A stretch of 64,000 nucleotides of DNA from Streptomyces ochraceiscleroticus (GTDB taxonomy: Bacteria; Actinomycetota; Actinomycetes; Streptomycetales; Streptomycetaceae): positions 147,968 through 211,967 of the forward strand of contig NZ_JOAX01000009.1 of the NCBI RefSeq assembly GCF_000720485.1. The letters run 5' to 3'. The position numbers and the translations under genes were made by a program. The notes under the pieces were generated by a model. The model was given only the letters and a program-made list of their open reading frames with translations. It searched no databases and had not been told where the DNA came from. Numbering within the stretch: position 1 is the first letter of the stretch; the number at the start of each line of letters is the position of its first letter. Below, one piece after another: positions 7,424 to 15,414 of this stretch.

Positions 7424-9241
7424 ATGCCCGGACGCATCGAGGACTACGGGATCGTCGGCGACCTGGAGACGGCCGCCCTGGTCGGCCGGGACGGCTCGGT
7501 CGACTGGCTCTGCCTGCCCCGCTTCGACTCACCCGCCGCCTTCGCCGGCCTCCTCGGCACCGACGGGCACGGCCACTGGCGGATCGCCCCGGCCGGCCCG
7601 CCCCGGCACTGCACCCGCCGCGGCTACACCGGCGACACCCTGGTCCTGGAGTCGCTCTGGGAGACCCCCGGGGGCACGGTCCGCGTCCTGGACTTCATGC
7701 CCCCGCGCGACCGGGCGCCCCGGCTGATCCGCATCGTCGAAGGGCTGTCCGGCGAGGTCCCGATGTACAGCGCGCTGCGACTGCGCTTCAATTACGGCCG
7801 GGTCCTGCCGTGGGTGCGCCGCACCGGCCACCACCGCATCGCGACCGCAGGGCCGGACTCGGGCTGGCTGCGCGTGCCGCCCGGCGTGCACACCTTCGGC
7901 ACCGACGGTGCCACCTGCTCGGAGTTCACCGTCCGGGCCGGCGACCGGGTCCCCTTCGTCCTCACCTGGCAGCCCTCACACGTGCGCAGCGTCCAGGTCA
8001 CCGACCCCGAGCGCGCCCTCCGGGATACCGCGGAGAGCTGGCAGCGCTGGGCGGCGACCTGCCGGTACGAGGGGGAGTGGCGCCCCGACGTGGTCCGCTC
8101 GCTGATCACTCTCAAAGCCCTCGCGTACCGCCCGACCGGCGGCATCGTCGCCGCGCCCACCACCTCGCTGCCCGAGGCCATCGGCGCGCCGCGCAACTGG
8201 GACTACCGCTTCTGCTGGCTGCGGGACTCCAGCATGACGCTCTCCGCGCTGCTGCGCGGCGGCTTCCACGAGGAGGCGGCCGCCTGGCGGCGCTGGCTGG
8301 TACGCGCCATCGCCGGCGACCCCGCGGACCTGCAGACCCTGTACGGCCTGGCCGGCGAGCGCCGGCTGCCGGAGTCCACAGCGCCCTGGCTGCCCGGTTA
8401 CGAGGGCTCGGGCCCGGTCCGGCTGGGCAACGCGGCGGTCGACCAGTTCCAACTGGACGTCTACGGCGAGGTGGCCGACACCCTGTACCTCGCCCAGGCC
8501 GCCGGCATCCCCATGGAACGCCGGGTCTGGACCCTCTTCCGCACTCTGATGGACGCGCTGGAGCAGCGCTGGCGGGAGCCGGACGAAGGGCTGTGGGAAA
8601 TGCGCTGCGGCCGCCGCCACTTCGTGCACTCCAAGGTCATGGCGTGGGTGGCCGCCGACCGGGCGGTACGCCTCGCCGAGAAGACGGGCCTGCCCGCGCC
8701 CCTCGCGCGCTGGCGGACGCTGCGCGACGCCGTGCACGCCGACGTCTGCGCGCACGGATACGACGCGGACCGCGGCGTCTTCGTCCAGCACTACGGCAGC
8801 CGGGAGCTGGACGCCGCCACGCTCTTCATCGTCAAAACCGGCTTCCTGCCCCCGGACGACCCGCGTGTGATCCGTACGGTGGACGCCGTACGCACCGAGC
8901 TGGACCACGACGGATTCCTGCGCCGCTACTCGGACGGCGGGCCCGACAGTGGGGCCTGCGAGGGGGTCTCCGGCGACGGGCTGCCCGGTACCGAAGGCGC
9001 CTTCCTGGCCTGCTCGTTCTGGCTCGCCGACGCGCTGCTCGCCACCGGCAGGCACGCCGAGGCCCGCGCCCTCTTCGCCCGCACCCTGGCCCTCGGCAAC
9101 GACCTGGGCCTGTTCGCCGAGGAGTGGGACGGCACGGCCGGCCGCCAACTGGGCAATGTGCCCCAGGCGTTCACCCATGTCGCCCTGGTCAACTCCGCGT
9201 TCGACCTCGCGGCGGCCGGCGCGGACCGCAGCGCCATGTGA
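7424..9241 (+). CDS. glycoside hydrolase family 15 protein (trehalase/glucoamylase-like), copy 1
   Basis: 605 aa. An N-terminal beta-sandwich (opening RIEDYGIVGDLETAALVGRDGSVDWLCLPRFDS) is followed by an (alpha/alpha)6 barrel from about residue 215: APTTSLPEAIGAPRNWDYRFCWLRDSSMTL split over the substrate groove, then GSGPVRLGNAAVDQFQLDVYGE, and the catalytic LFAEEWD with QLGNVPQAFTH near the end. Actinobacterial relatives include trehalases. No signal peptide, so it acts on a cytosolic glucoside. ATG 7424 is the first start that fits the family N-terminus. A second family member lies at 30155. Confidence 0.9.
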   Translation: MPGRIEDYGIVGDLETAALVGRDGSVDWLCLPRFDSPAAFAGLLGTDGHGHWRIAPAGPPRHCTRRGYTGDTLVLESLWETPGGTVRVLDFMPPRDRAPRLIRIVEGLSGEVPMYSALRLRFNYGRVLPWVRRTGHHRIATAGPDSGWLRVPPGVHTFGTDGATCSEFTVRAGDRVPFVLTWQPSHVRSVQVTDPERALRDTAESWQRWAATCRYEGEWRPDVVRSLITLKALAYRPTGGIVAAPTTSLPEAIGAPRNWDYRFCWLRDSSMTLSALLRGGFHEEAAAWRRWLVRAIAGDPADLQTLYGLAGERRLPESTAPWLPGYEGSGPVRLGNAAVDQFQLDVYGEVADTLYLAQAAGIPMERRVWTLFRTLMDALEQRWREPDEGLWEMRCGRRHFVHSKVMAWVAADRAVRLAEKTGLPAPLARWRTLRDAVHADVCAHGYDADRGVFVQHYGSRELDAATLFIVKTGFLPPDDPRVIRTVDAVRTELDHDGFLRRYSDGGPDSGACEGVSGDGLPGTEGAFLACSFWLADALLATGRHAEARALFARTLALGNDLGLFAEEWDGTAGRQLGNVPQAFTHVALVNSAFDLAAAGADRSAM

Positions 9242-9265
9242 GGCCGCGCGAGGCCGGTTCCCGCC

Positions 9266-9291
9266 GTCTCGGGGGGCCGTCGGCGGGGTAC
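9266..9291 (+). promoter_or_regulatory. SigB-like promoter upstream of hemerythrin gene
   Basis: GTCT, a 16-base spacer, then GGGTAC matches the published Streptomyces SigB consensus GNNT-N14-16-GGGTA(C/T) exactly. It ends 51 nt before the hemerythrin ATG. The consensus is short and GC-rich, so chance matches are expected. Confidence 0.4.
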
Positions 9292-9342
9292 CCGGCCGGG
9301 GTCCCGCACGACGAGACACGACGAGACGAGAGGGGCCCGCAC

Positions 9343-9900
9343 ATGGCCGAGAAGCAGCAGGACGTCGTGGAGCTGCTGGAGCAGCAGCATCAGCAGATCC
9401 GCCGCCTCCTGGACGACGTCGTGAACCACAAGGGTGAGGAGCGCAAGCACGCGTTCCAGCGCGTGGTGCGCCTGCTCGCCGTGCACGAGACGGCCGAGGA
9501 AGAAGTCGTCCACCCCTATGTCCGCGACCACGTCGAGGGCGGCGAACAGGTGATCAAGGACCGGACGGCGGAGGAGAAGAGCGCCAAGGAGGCGCTGAGT
9601 CGGCTGGAGGACCTGGACGTCGACTCTTCCGAGTTCCACGAGAAGTTCGCGGCGGTCAGCCAGGACATCCGGGCGCACGCCGAGGCGGAGGAAAAGTCCG
9701 AGTTCACCCACCTGCGCGCGGTCTCGGACCGGCGCGGACTGGAGGGGCTGGCCAAGGCGGTCAAGGCCGCCGAAGCGGTGGCGCCGACCCACCCGCACCC
9801 GGGCGCCGAGTCCGCGGCGGCGAACCTCCTCGTCACCCCGGTGGCCTCCGTGGTGGACCGCACGAAGGACGCGATACGGGCGGCGATGGGCAAGAGCTGA
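9343..9900 (+). CDS. hemerythrin domain protein, copy 1
   Basis: 185 aa. Four-helix bundle with a hemerythrin HHE pattern: ELLEQQHQQIRRLLDD near residue 10, VRLLAVHETAEEEVVHPYV near 45-63 and IRAHAEAEEKSEF near 108-120. The His and Glu residues would hold a di-iron centre that binds oxygen, nitric oxide or peroxide. A basic and proline-containing C-terminal tail has HPHPG. It stands alone between a GH15 gene and a strong terminator. A second, more distant copy is at 22831. Confidence 0.9.
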   Translation: MAEKQQDVVELLEQQHQQIRRLLDDVVNHKGEERKHAFQRVVRLLAVHETAEEEVVHPYVRDHVEGGEQVIKDRTAEEKSAKEALSRLEDLDVDSSEFHEKFAAVSQDIRAHAEAEEKSEFTHLRAVSDRRGLEGLAKAVKAAEAVAPTHPHPGAESAAANLLVTPVASVVDRTKDAIRAAMGKS

Positions 9901-9950
9901 CCCACGTTGGGCAAGAACTGATCCGTACCGGAACGTCTGCGCACTCACAG

Positions 9951-9977
9951 GCGGCCCCGCCCTCGCGGCGGGGCCGC
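9951..9977. terminator. rho-independent style hairpin between convergent genes
   Basis: A perfect 11-bp stem (GCGGCCCCGCC at 9951-9961 with 9967-9977) and a 5-nt loop. It lies between the hemerythrin gene and the end of the gas vesicle operon and could stop transcription from both sides. Confidence 0.75.
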
Positions 9978-9990
9978 CGTACTACCGCTC

Positions 9991-10275
9991 TTACCTGTCC
10001 TCCTCCCGCGGGAGGAGGGAGCCGAGGGGGCCCAGGTCGAGGTTGAGTTCGTCGCGGCCCAGGTCGTAGCGGGCGCAGAGTTCGTCCATCCGGCGTTCCA
10101 GCAGCATCAGCGTCGTGCCCATGCGCTCCTCCTGGTCCTCGGACAGGTCGCCCTGTTCGACGCGGCGCAGCGCCTGCCGCTCCATGAGCTGGTGCAGCAG
10201 CTCCACGACGGTCAGCACCAGTCGTACGAGGTCCCGCTCGACGCTCTCCTCGTCCAGTTCCACGCGCCTGCTCAC
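9991..10275 (-). CDS. gvpK: gas vesicle protein GvpK
   Basis: 94 aa. Compact helical GvpK family protein: RDLVRLVLTVVELLHQLMERQALRRVE near the start, then MGTTLMLLERRMDELC and the closing LNLDLGPLGSLL. GvpK is a minor gas vesicle assembly component. Last gene of the operon; GTG 10275 overlaps the gvpS stop codon by 4 bp. Confidence 0.92.
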   Translation of the reverse strand: MSRRVELDEESVERDLVRLVLTVVELLHQLMERQALRRVEQGDLSEDQEERMGTTLMLLERRMDELCARYDLGRDELNLDLGPLGSLLPREEDR

Positions 10276-10523
10276 GGTAGCCTCGCCTCCTCCACGTACA
10301 CCGGTTCCGCCGCTCCCGCCCCGTCCGGGCCGAGTTCGGCGAACGGCGACGGGACGTTCTCGTTCACCGAGCTGATCAGGGCGCGCAGATCGACCCGAAC
10401 GAGATCCACGTCCGCGATGCGCAGGGTGAGGTCGCCGGCGATCACCACGCCACCGGCGAGCAGCCGGTCGAGCAGATCGATCAGCGCGACGGGGGCCTGC
10501 GGGCCGGCGGCGGGAGTGCTCAT
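10272..10523 (-). CDS. gvpS: gas vesicle GvpA-superfamily small protein GvpS
   Basis: 83 aa. It keeps the GvpA core: LIDLLDRLLAGGVVIAGDLTLRIADVDLVRVDLRALISSV, then a short polar tail. In Streptomyces clusters this shorter GvpA/J-like protein between gvpL and gvpK is called GvpS. ATG 10523 overlaps the gvpL stop by 4 bp, and its own stop overlaps gvpK. Confidence 0.88.
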   Translation of the reverse strand: MSTPAAGPQAPVALIDLLDRLLAGGVVIAGDLTLRIADVDLVRVDLRALISSVNENVPSPFAELGPDGAGAAEPVYVEEARLP

Positions 10524-11407
10524 GACGTGCTCCGTCCGGCCTCGTCGTCCGCGTCCGCCAGGTCGGTGAAGGAGTACGGGGCCCAGGGGCCGGTCAGTTC
10601 GATCCGCAGGGCGGGGGAGCGGGCCGCCAGCTCGCCGACCCGCTCGGCGAACGTGCCGGCTTCCTCGCGGCGTACCAAGTACGCGCCGTTGAGGAGATTC
10701 GGGCCGCGCGAGACGGCGGGGCGGGCGCCGGCCGGGGCGCGGCCGGCGGCGTCGGGTGCGCCGGACGCGGCGACGGCCTCGGCGAGCCGGCCGTCCTGCG
10801 GGCGGTGCAGCCGGCTGTGCTCGGCGGTACGCGCGAGGGCGTCGTGCACCGCCCGGGCCATTCCGTCGGCCTCGTGCAGCGCGGCGTCCCCGGCCTTGCG
10901 GTCCCGCAGCCGCCGCCGCAGGAACTCCCGCCCGGATTCGGCCTCGGGCGGCTTGCGGCCGTTCGGCTTGGGGTCACCCGGCTTGCGGTCGTCCGGGAGC
11001 TGCTGGGCGTACGCCTTCACGCCCCACTCCAGCCGGCCCTCGAGCCGGCTCAGCAGCCGCTCGAACCGCTGCGTGTGCGCGGCCAGCGCGGCCCGGACCG
11101 CGTCCTCGTCGCGGTACACCGTGACCAGCCGCAGCGGCAGCACGCCGACCGCCGCCGCGGTCTCGTCCACGACCCCCCGGTGCGCCCGCGCGGTCGCCTC
11201 CAGCCACGTCAGGTCCTCCAGGCGGTCGTGTACCCCTGGCTGGTCGAACTCCGCGGCGGGCACGTCGGACACCAGCGCGGCCAGCGACCCCTCCGCCACG
11301 GTGCGCACGGGCGCGTCCCCGATGCCGAGCAGGCCGGCGGGCGGCCGGGCGCCGCGGTGAAGGACGGCGTAGGCGTACGTCAGCCGGCCGTCCTGGCGCG
11401 TGGTCAC
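10520..11407 (-). CDS. gvpL: gas vesicle protein GvpL (GvpL/F family)
   Basis: 295 aa. GvpL/GvpF fold, with YAYAVLHRG at the N-terminus, AALVSDVPAAEF, AVGVLPLRLVTVYRDEDAV and the closing LRIELTGPWAPYSF. Residues of about 125-175 carry a Lys/Pro/Gly-rich insert (GDPKPNGRKPPE) not found in GvpF of this operon. Assembly protein, probably at the growing vesicle tip. GTG 11407 overlaps the gvpJ stop by 4 bp. Confidence 0.9.
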   Translation of the reverse strand: MTTRQDGRLTYAYAVLHRGARPPAGLLGIGDAPVRTVAEGSLAALVSDVPAAEFDQPGVHDRLEDLTWLEATARAHRGVVDETAAAVGVLPLRLVTVYRDEDAVRAALAAHTQRFERLLSRLEGRLEWGVKAYAQQLPDDRKPGDPKPNGRKPPEAESGREFLRRRLRDRKAGDAALHEADGMARAVHDALARTAEHSRLHRPQDGRLAEAVAASGAPDAAGRAPAGARPAVSRGPNLLNGAYLVRREEAGTFAERVGELAARSPALRIELTGPWAPYSFTDLADADDEAGRSTS

Positions 11408-11805
11408 GGTGACTCCTCCTTCCGTTCCTCCAGAGCCCGTTCCTCCCGGGCGGCCTCCTCGCGGCTCTCCAGAGCGGCGAGGCGTTCCTTCAACTCGGCG
11501 TTTTCGCGGGCTAGTTCACGTTGTTCTCGGTTCCGGTCCCGGCGTTCCTGGGACAGTTCCTTGCGGCGGGCGCCGGACGACAGCGACGGGTCGTCGCGCC
11601 ACCAGTCGATGCCCATCTCCTCGGCGCGCTCCACCGAGGCCACGATCAGCCGCAGTTTGATGGTCAGCAGTTCGATGTCGAGCAGATTGATCCGGACATC
11701 GCCGACGATCACCACGCCCCTGTCCAGGACGCGTTCGAGGATGTCGGCGAGGTTGGCGCCGCCGCCGGCGCCGGGAGCGGGGTAGGACATGGGGTACGCG
11801 CTCAC
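11404..11805 (-). CDS. gvpJ: gas vesicle protein GvpJ
   Basis: 133 aa. A GvpA-like core (LADILERVLDRGVVIVGDVRINLLDIELLTIKLRLIVASVERAEEMG, residues about 19-64) is extended by a long charged coiled-coil of about 60 residues rich in Glu and Arg. This tail distinguishes GvpJ, a minor cap or tip protein, from the main shell protein. GTG 11805 overlaps the gvpZ stop by 4 bp; ATG five codons later is an alternative start. Confidence 0.9.
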   Translation of the reverse strand: MSAYPMSYPAPGAGGGANLADILERVLDRGVVIVGDVRINLLDIELLTIKLRLIVASVERAEEMGIDWWRDDPSLSSGARRKELSQERRDRNREQRELARENAELKERLAALESREEAAREERALEERKEESP

Positions 11806-12788
11806 CTCACCCGTTCCGGCTCGAGCTCGGACTCGTCGGCAGGTTCGTCGGTGGGCTCGTCCTCTTCCTCGTCCTCGTAGGCGTACGCCTCTTCCTCGTC
11901 GTCCTCGTAGGCCCCGGTGTCGCCCTCGACCTCTTCGTCTTCCTCTTCCGTGCCGGTGTCTTCCGCTACCTCGTCCTCGTACGCGTACGCGTCGGCCGAC
12001 CCCTCGTCCTCCTCGCGGGCCACCGCGTCCTCGTGGGACTCGACGACCTCACCGTCGCGGATCTCGCCGCGCCAGCCGTCGGTCGCCTCGGCGCGCAGCA
12101 TCACGAAGCGGCGAAAGTGCTTGAGGTCGAGCCGGGCCCGCCGTCCCTGGGCACGCCACAGATTGCCGGTCCGCTCGAAGAGGCCCTTCGGGTAGTACTC
12201 GATGACCAGCAGGACGCGGGTCAGGTCCGGCGTCAGCTCGTGGAAGGTCACCACACCCTTGACGGACGCCTTCGCGCCCTGCGCCGACCAGGCGATGCGC
12301 CGGTCCGGTAGCTGCTCGGTGACGGTCGCGTCCCAACTGCGGCTGGACCAGAGGATCTTGGCGCGCCAGGTGGAGGTGGTGTCGCCGGTGCGCTCCACGT
12401 CCTGCACGCCCTTGGCGAAGGAGCTGAACTCCTGGAACTGCGTCCACTGGTCGTACGCGGTGCGCAGCGGCACCCCGACATCCGTGTCCTCGACGACGGT
12501 GACGAACCGTCCGGTCCCGGTGCCCGTCCGCCTGCCGCCGCTGCCGCCGCGTACCAGCCGGCCGAGACCGCGGCCGAGGCTGAGGCCGATCCCGGGGCCG
12601 TTGCCCTCGGCCATGTCCTGCAGCCGGGTCGTCGCGGCGCCCAGCTTCCGGCCGCCGGCGATCAGCAGCCGCTGGGCCTGGGCCGCGGCGAACGCGGTGG
12701 CCTCCTCCTTGAGCCGGTCGGTGGCCGGGCTGCGGGCGATGCTCTCCTTGAGGAGGGCGGTGGTGCCGCCCTGTTTCTGGTCAGCCAT
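11802..12788 (-). CDS. gvpZ: GvpZ, SRPBCC-fold protein with acidic tail
   Basis: 328 aa. A Gly/Arg-rich segment (about 58-90) leads to an SRPBCC/START-like lipid- or ligand-binding fold at about residues 98-240 (VVEDTDVGVPLRTAYDQWTQFQEFSSFAKGVQDVER, then RRIAWSAQG and VTFHELTPDLTRV). The last about 75 residues are almost wholly acidic, with repeats of AYAYEDE. It is a standard member of Streptomyces gvp operons, role unknown. It overlaps gvpY by 8 bp. The acidic tail mirrors the basic tail of GvpY. Confidence 0.85.
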   Translation of the reverse strand: MADQKQGGTTALLKESIARSPATDRLKEEATAFAAAQAQRLLIAGGRKLGAATTRLQDMAEGNGPGIGLSLGRGLGRLVRGGSGGRRTGTGTGRFVTVVEDTDVGVPLRTAYDQWTQFQEFSSFAKGVQDVERTGDTTSTWRAKILWSSRSWDATVTEQLPDRRIAWSAQGAKASVKGVVTFHELTPDLTRVLLVIEYYPKGLFERTGNLWRAQGRRARLDLKHFRRFVMLRAEATDGWRGEIRDGEVVESHEDAVAREEDEGSADAYAYEDEVAEDTGTEEEDEEVEGDTGAYEDDEEEAYAYEDEEEDEPTDEPADESELEPERVR

Positions 12789-13377
12789 CGGTACGCTCCC
12801 GGCTCCGGCCGGACTGCTTCCCGGACTGCTTGGCGGCCGGCTTGGCGGCGGTCCGGGGACCGGGCCTCGTCGCCCCGGACTTGGCCGTACCCGTCCGCTC
12901 CGTTGCGGCCTTCTTGGCGCGCCGGGCCCGTTGGGCGGCCGGCGTCGCCTTGGTGGCCTTCTTGCGAGGTGTGGGCTCGGGGGCGGGCTCGTCCTCCCGC
13001 TCCTCCGGCTCCTCCCGCGGGGCGGGCTCGTCGTCCTCGGCCCGCGTCTCCTCCGCACCGCTGCCGAGCCGTTCCTGGACGCCCGCGGTGCGCGCGTGCA
13101 GGCTGTCCGCCAGTCCGTCGATGCGACGGCTGACGAACGCGCTCGCCGCCGCGCGGCCCACTCCGCCCAGATCGTCCCGCAACTGGTCGCGCAGCTCCGC
13201 GAGCTGCGGGTCGGCCTTCAGCCGCTCGTCCACCAGGCCCAGCAGCCGCTGCGGGTCGAGCTGCAGCCGCCGTCCCAGGACCACGCCGCCGACGCTGAGG
13301 GCGAGCTTCGCCTTCTTCGTGCGGCCCAGTACGTATCCGCCTGCGACGGCCAGTGCCAGTGCCGCCCGGTTGTTCAT
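12781..13377 (-). CDS. gvpY: GvpY, membrane-anchor type protein with basic tail
   Basis: 198 aa. The N-terminal AALALAVAGGYVLGRTKKAKLALSVGGVVLG contains two short Gly-rich hydrophobic stretches; a helical region (about 45-115) follows; then an acidic linker (about 115-133) and a strongly basic Lys/Arg/Ala tail from about residue 134. Position and features match gvpY of Streptomyces gas vesicle operons. No enzymatic motif seen. It could tether vesicles or bind nucleic acid or the acidic GvpZ tail; these are inferences. Confidence 0.8.
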   Translation of the reverse strand: MNNRAALALAVAGGYVLGRTKKAKLALSVGGVVLGRRLQLDPQRLLGLVDERLKADPQLAELRDQLRDDLGGVGRAAASAFVSRRIDGLADSLHARTAGVQERLGSGAEETRAEDDEPAPREEPEEREDEPAPEPTPRKKATKATPAAQRARRAKKAATERTGTAKSGATRPGPRTAAKPAAKQSGKQSGRSRERTDG

Positions 13378-13399
13378 CTCAACCGTCTCCTCGTCCTTC

Positions 13400-13648
13400 T
13401 CACAGTCCTCGGTGCCGCTGTTCCCGCGCTGCCTCCAGCCGGTCCAGCAGCTCGTCCTCGCGCCGGTCGAACTCCGCCTCGTCGATCAGGCCGTCGTCCA
13501 ACTCCTGCGCCAGTGCCCGCAGTTCGTGCTGAATGACCCCGGGATCGTGGTACTGCCGCTCCGCCTCGGCGACGAGCTGGCGCAGTACCCACCCGGTGCC
13601 GCGCACCGGCGCCGCGGGCAGCAGCAGTACTTCCTTGAGCAGGCCCAT
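13400..13648 (-). CDS. gvpG: gas vesicle protein GvpG
   Basis: 82 aa. Typical GvpG: MGLLKEVLLLPAAPVRG at the start (a short amphipathic segment), WVLRQLVAEAE, then a helical hairpin LDDGLIDEAEFDRREDELLDRLE. Minor assembly protein. Its ATG shares one base with the gvpF stop codon (TGATG). Confidence 0.92.
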   Translation of the reverse strand: MGLLKEVLLLPAAPVRGTGWVLRQLVAEAERQYHDPGVIQHELRALAQELDDGLIDEAEFDRREDELLDRLEAAREQRHRGL

Positions 13649-14400
13649 CAGCCGCGGCTCGCGTGTTCGGCGGCCGGCTGGGCCGGGCGCACGAAGCTGT
13701 ACGGCGGCAGCGGACCGTTCACCAGCAGCTCGAGCTGCGGCTGTTCCTCGGCGAGCCGGTGCGCCGCTTCGGTGAAGGGCGCGGTCTCCGTCCGCGGCAG
13801 GAGGAACGAGAGGTTCACCAGCCAGCCCGTCCCCTCGGGGCCCGGTGCCGACTGCTCCGCCAGCGGTGCCAGGGCCCGCTCGACCGTGTGCGCGTCGTGC
13901 ACCTCGCGGGCCCGTACGGCATTGGCCACCAGCTCGCCCAGCTGCACCCGCTCGGGGTAATCGCCCCCGCCGGACGCCTGCAGGGCCTCCGTGAGGCGGC
14001 GGACCTCCGGCTCGTCGTCGACGACGAGCCGCAGCACGGCTTCCTCGCGGTGCGCCGCCTTGACGTTGAACTCCACGCGGCCGGTCAGCTCGGCGAGCTG
14101 CGTCTTGTAGTGCTCGGTGTGCTCGCCGAGTGCGCCGCGCACCGCGTCGTCGTCCGTCGAGAGGGAGCCGAAGCGCAGCGGCAGCACCGCGCCCGCGTTG
14201 CCCGTCTCGGTGAGGACGTGCTGGTGGGCCAGCAGGTCGCGGCGCTTGGGGCGCAGCCCGTCGGGGCAGTCGCTGACCACGGCGGCCAGCTCGCCGGCCC
14301 GTATGATCCGCACCGGGCGCGGCGGGTCGCCGACGCCCAGTACCGGCTTCTCGGGGGCGGGGTGGTCGGCGTGCGCGATGCCGTAGATATAGGTCGTCAT
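13648..14400 (-). CDS. gvpF: gas vesicle protein GvpF (GvpL/F family)
   Basis: 250 aa. GvpL/F family: [15 protein letters not shown] at the start, VRIIRAGELAAVVSDCP, AGAVLPLRFGSLSTDDDAVRGAL, VEFNVKAAHREEAVL, and the closing LELLVNGPLPPYSFV. Structural and chaperone role in vesicle assembly. Its ATG coincides with the end of gvpA without a gap. Confidence 0.92.
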   Translation of the reverse strand: MTTYIYGIAHADHPAPEKPVLGVGDPPRPVRIIRAGELAAVVSDCPDGLRPKRRDLLAHQHVLTETGNAGAVLPLRFGSLSTDDDAVRGALGEHTEHYKTQLAELTGRVEFNVKAAHREEAVLRLVVDDEPEVRRLTEALQASGGGDYPERVQLGELVANAVRAREVHDAHTVERALAPLAEQSAPGPEGTGWLVNLSFLLPRTETAPFTEAAHRLAEEQPQLELLVNGPLPPYSFVRPAQPAAEHASRG

Positions 14401-14846
14401 CAGCTCTCCTCCTTCTTGCGGGAGCTGGTGGCGGTGCGCCGCGGGCGGCGCGGCTCTTCGTCGCCGGACCTGCCGGAGGCCGCTTCCCGGCCCTGGCCGA
14501 TGGCGTCGGCGAAGGTCTCGGCGGCGCCCGAGAGCGCGCCCTTGCTCTTGCCGCGCGCGCCGGACTCGGTGATCTCGCCGACCAGGTCGGGCAGGCCGGG
14601 CTCCTTCTTGGGGCCGGACTCCAGGTCCAGCCGGTTGCACGCCTCGGCGAACCGCAGATAGGTGTCCACGCTCGCCACCACGACCCGTACGTCGATCTTG
14701 AGGATCTCGATGCCGACCAGGGAGACGCGCACGAACGCGTCGATCACCAGTCCGCGGTCCAGCACCAGCTCCAGTACGTCGTACAGTCCGCTGGTGCCAC
14801 CACCGCCTCGGCTGCCTCCTTCTTGTTGAGCGGGAACCACAGTCAT
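14400..14846 (-). CDS. gvpA: major gas vesicle shell protein GvpA
   Basis: 148 aa. The shell-forming core [50 protein letters not shown] covers about residues 21-70. Unlike the roughly 70-aa cyanobacterial and haloarchaeal GvpA, it has an N-terminal Gly-rich extension and a charged 70-residue C-terminal tail, as is usual in Streptomyces. It starts two bases after the gvpO stop codon. Confidence 0.93.
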   Translation of the reverse strand: MTVVPAQQEGGSRGGGGTSGLYDVLELVLDRGLVIDAFVRVSLVGIEILKIDVRVVVASVDTYLRFAEACNRLDLESGPKKEPGLPDLVGEITESGARGKSKGALSGAAETFADAIGQGREAASGRSGDEEPRRPRRTATSSRKKEES

Positions 14847-14848
14847 CT

Positions 14849-15157
14849 CTACGGGTTTCCTTTCGCGCGCTCGTAGCGGCCGACGCGCCGGTACCCGGTG
14901 AGCACCCCCTCCTCATCGAGGGTCAGCTCATAGAGCGCCATCAGGCTCATCGTGTCGGGCACCCTGGCGAGCTCCAGTACTTCCGCTTCCAGGAGCCAGC
15001 CGTCCCCGGTCCGCTCGAACCGGGTCACGGTCTCGGGGTGCAGTCCGGTGAGCTCGGCGAGCTGGGCGCGCGCCGCGCGCATCAGCTCGGGCAGTGCCAG
15101 GCCCTTCGCGGGGCCCCGGCCGTCGCCTTCATCCGGTGTCGTTGCTTTGTGCGTCAT
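14849..15157 (-). CDS. gvpO: gas vesicle protein GvpO
   Basis: 102 aa. GvpO family: a disordered start, then [57 protein letters not shown] and the closing [12 protein letters not shown]. First gene of the operon. ATG 15157 is chosen because family similarity begins shortly after; the open frame goes 20 codons further upstream without similarity. Likely driven by the promoter candidate at 15221-15245. Confidence 0.88.
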   Translation of the reverse strand: MTHKATTPDEGDGRGPAKGLALPELMRAARAQLAELTGLHPETVTRFERTGDGWLLEAEVLELARVPDTMSLMALYELTLDEEGVLTGYRRVGRYERAKGNP

Positions 15158-15414
15158 GAAGTCATCTCTGTGGAGCTTCTCCGTCCGGGCGTCTCCGCCG
15201 GGAAGTCCGTGTCGCACCGAGTACCGCTAAGGGGCGAGGGGAAACCCATGTGCCCCCGCCGGTTCCTACCGCCCGTCCCGGTGCCGGGTCGCCGATCTTC
15301 ACGGGCGACCCGATGATGGATTGAGGCCCGCCGGGCGGGGGACCCGGCGACCAGCCGAAGGGGACGGCTGTCCAACGAATCCGGTCCACGGTCAATGCGG
15401 AGCAGGAGGCATCA
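15158..15414. promoter_or_regulatory. divergent promoter region between gvpO and the SDR gene
   Basis: 257 bp with no gene. It must hold the gas vesicle operon promoter (minus strand) and the promoter of the SDR-FUSC operon (plus strand). Apart from the SigB-like site at 15221-15245 I see the inverted element CCGCCGGGCGGG near 15330 and no long repeats. Confidence 0.5.
15221..15245 (-). promoter_or_regulatory. SigB-like promoter for the gas vesicle operon
   Basis: Read on the minus strand: GTTT at 15245-15242, a 15-base spacer, then CGGTAC at 15226-15221. This matches the Streptomyces SigB consensus GNNT-N14-16-GGGTA(C/T) with one mismatch. It would give a 5' leader of about 55-60 nt before gvpO. 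Confidence 0.4.

Noticed and set aside
9991..15157. The gas vesicle cluster as a novel microcompartment
   Set aside because: Each gene fits the known Streptomyces gvp set; nothing indicates a new shell type.
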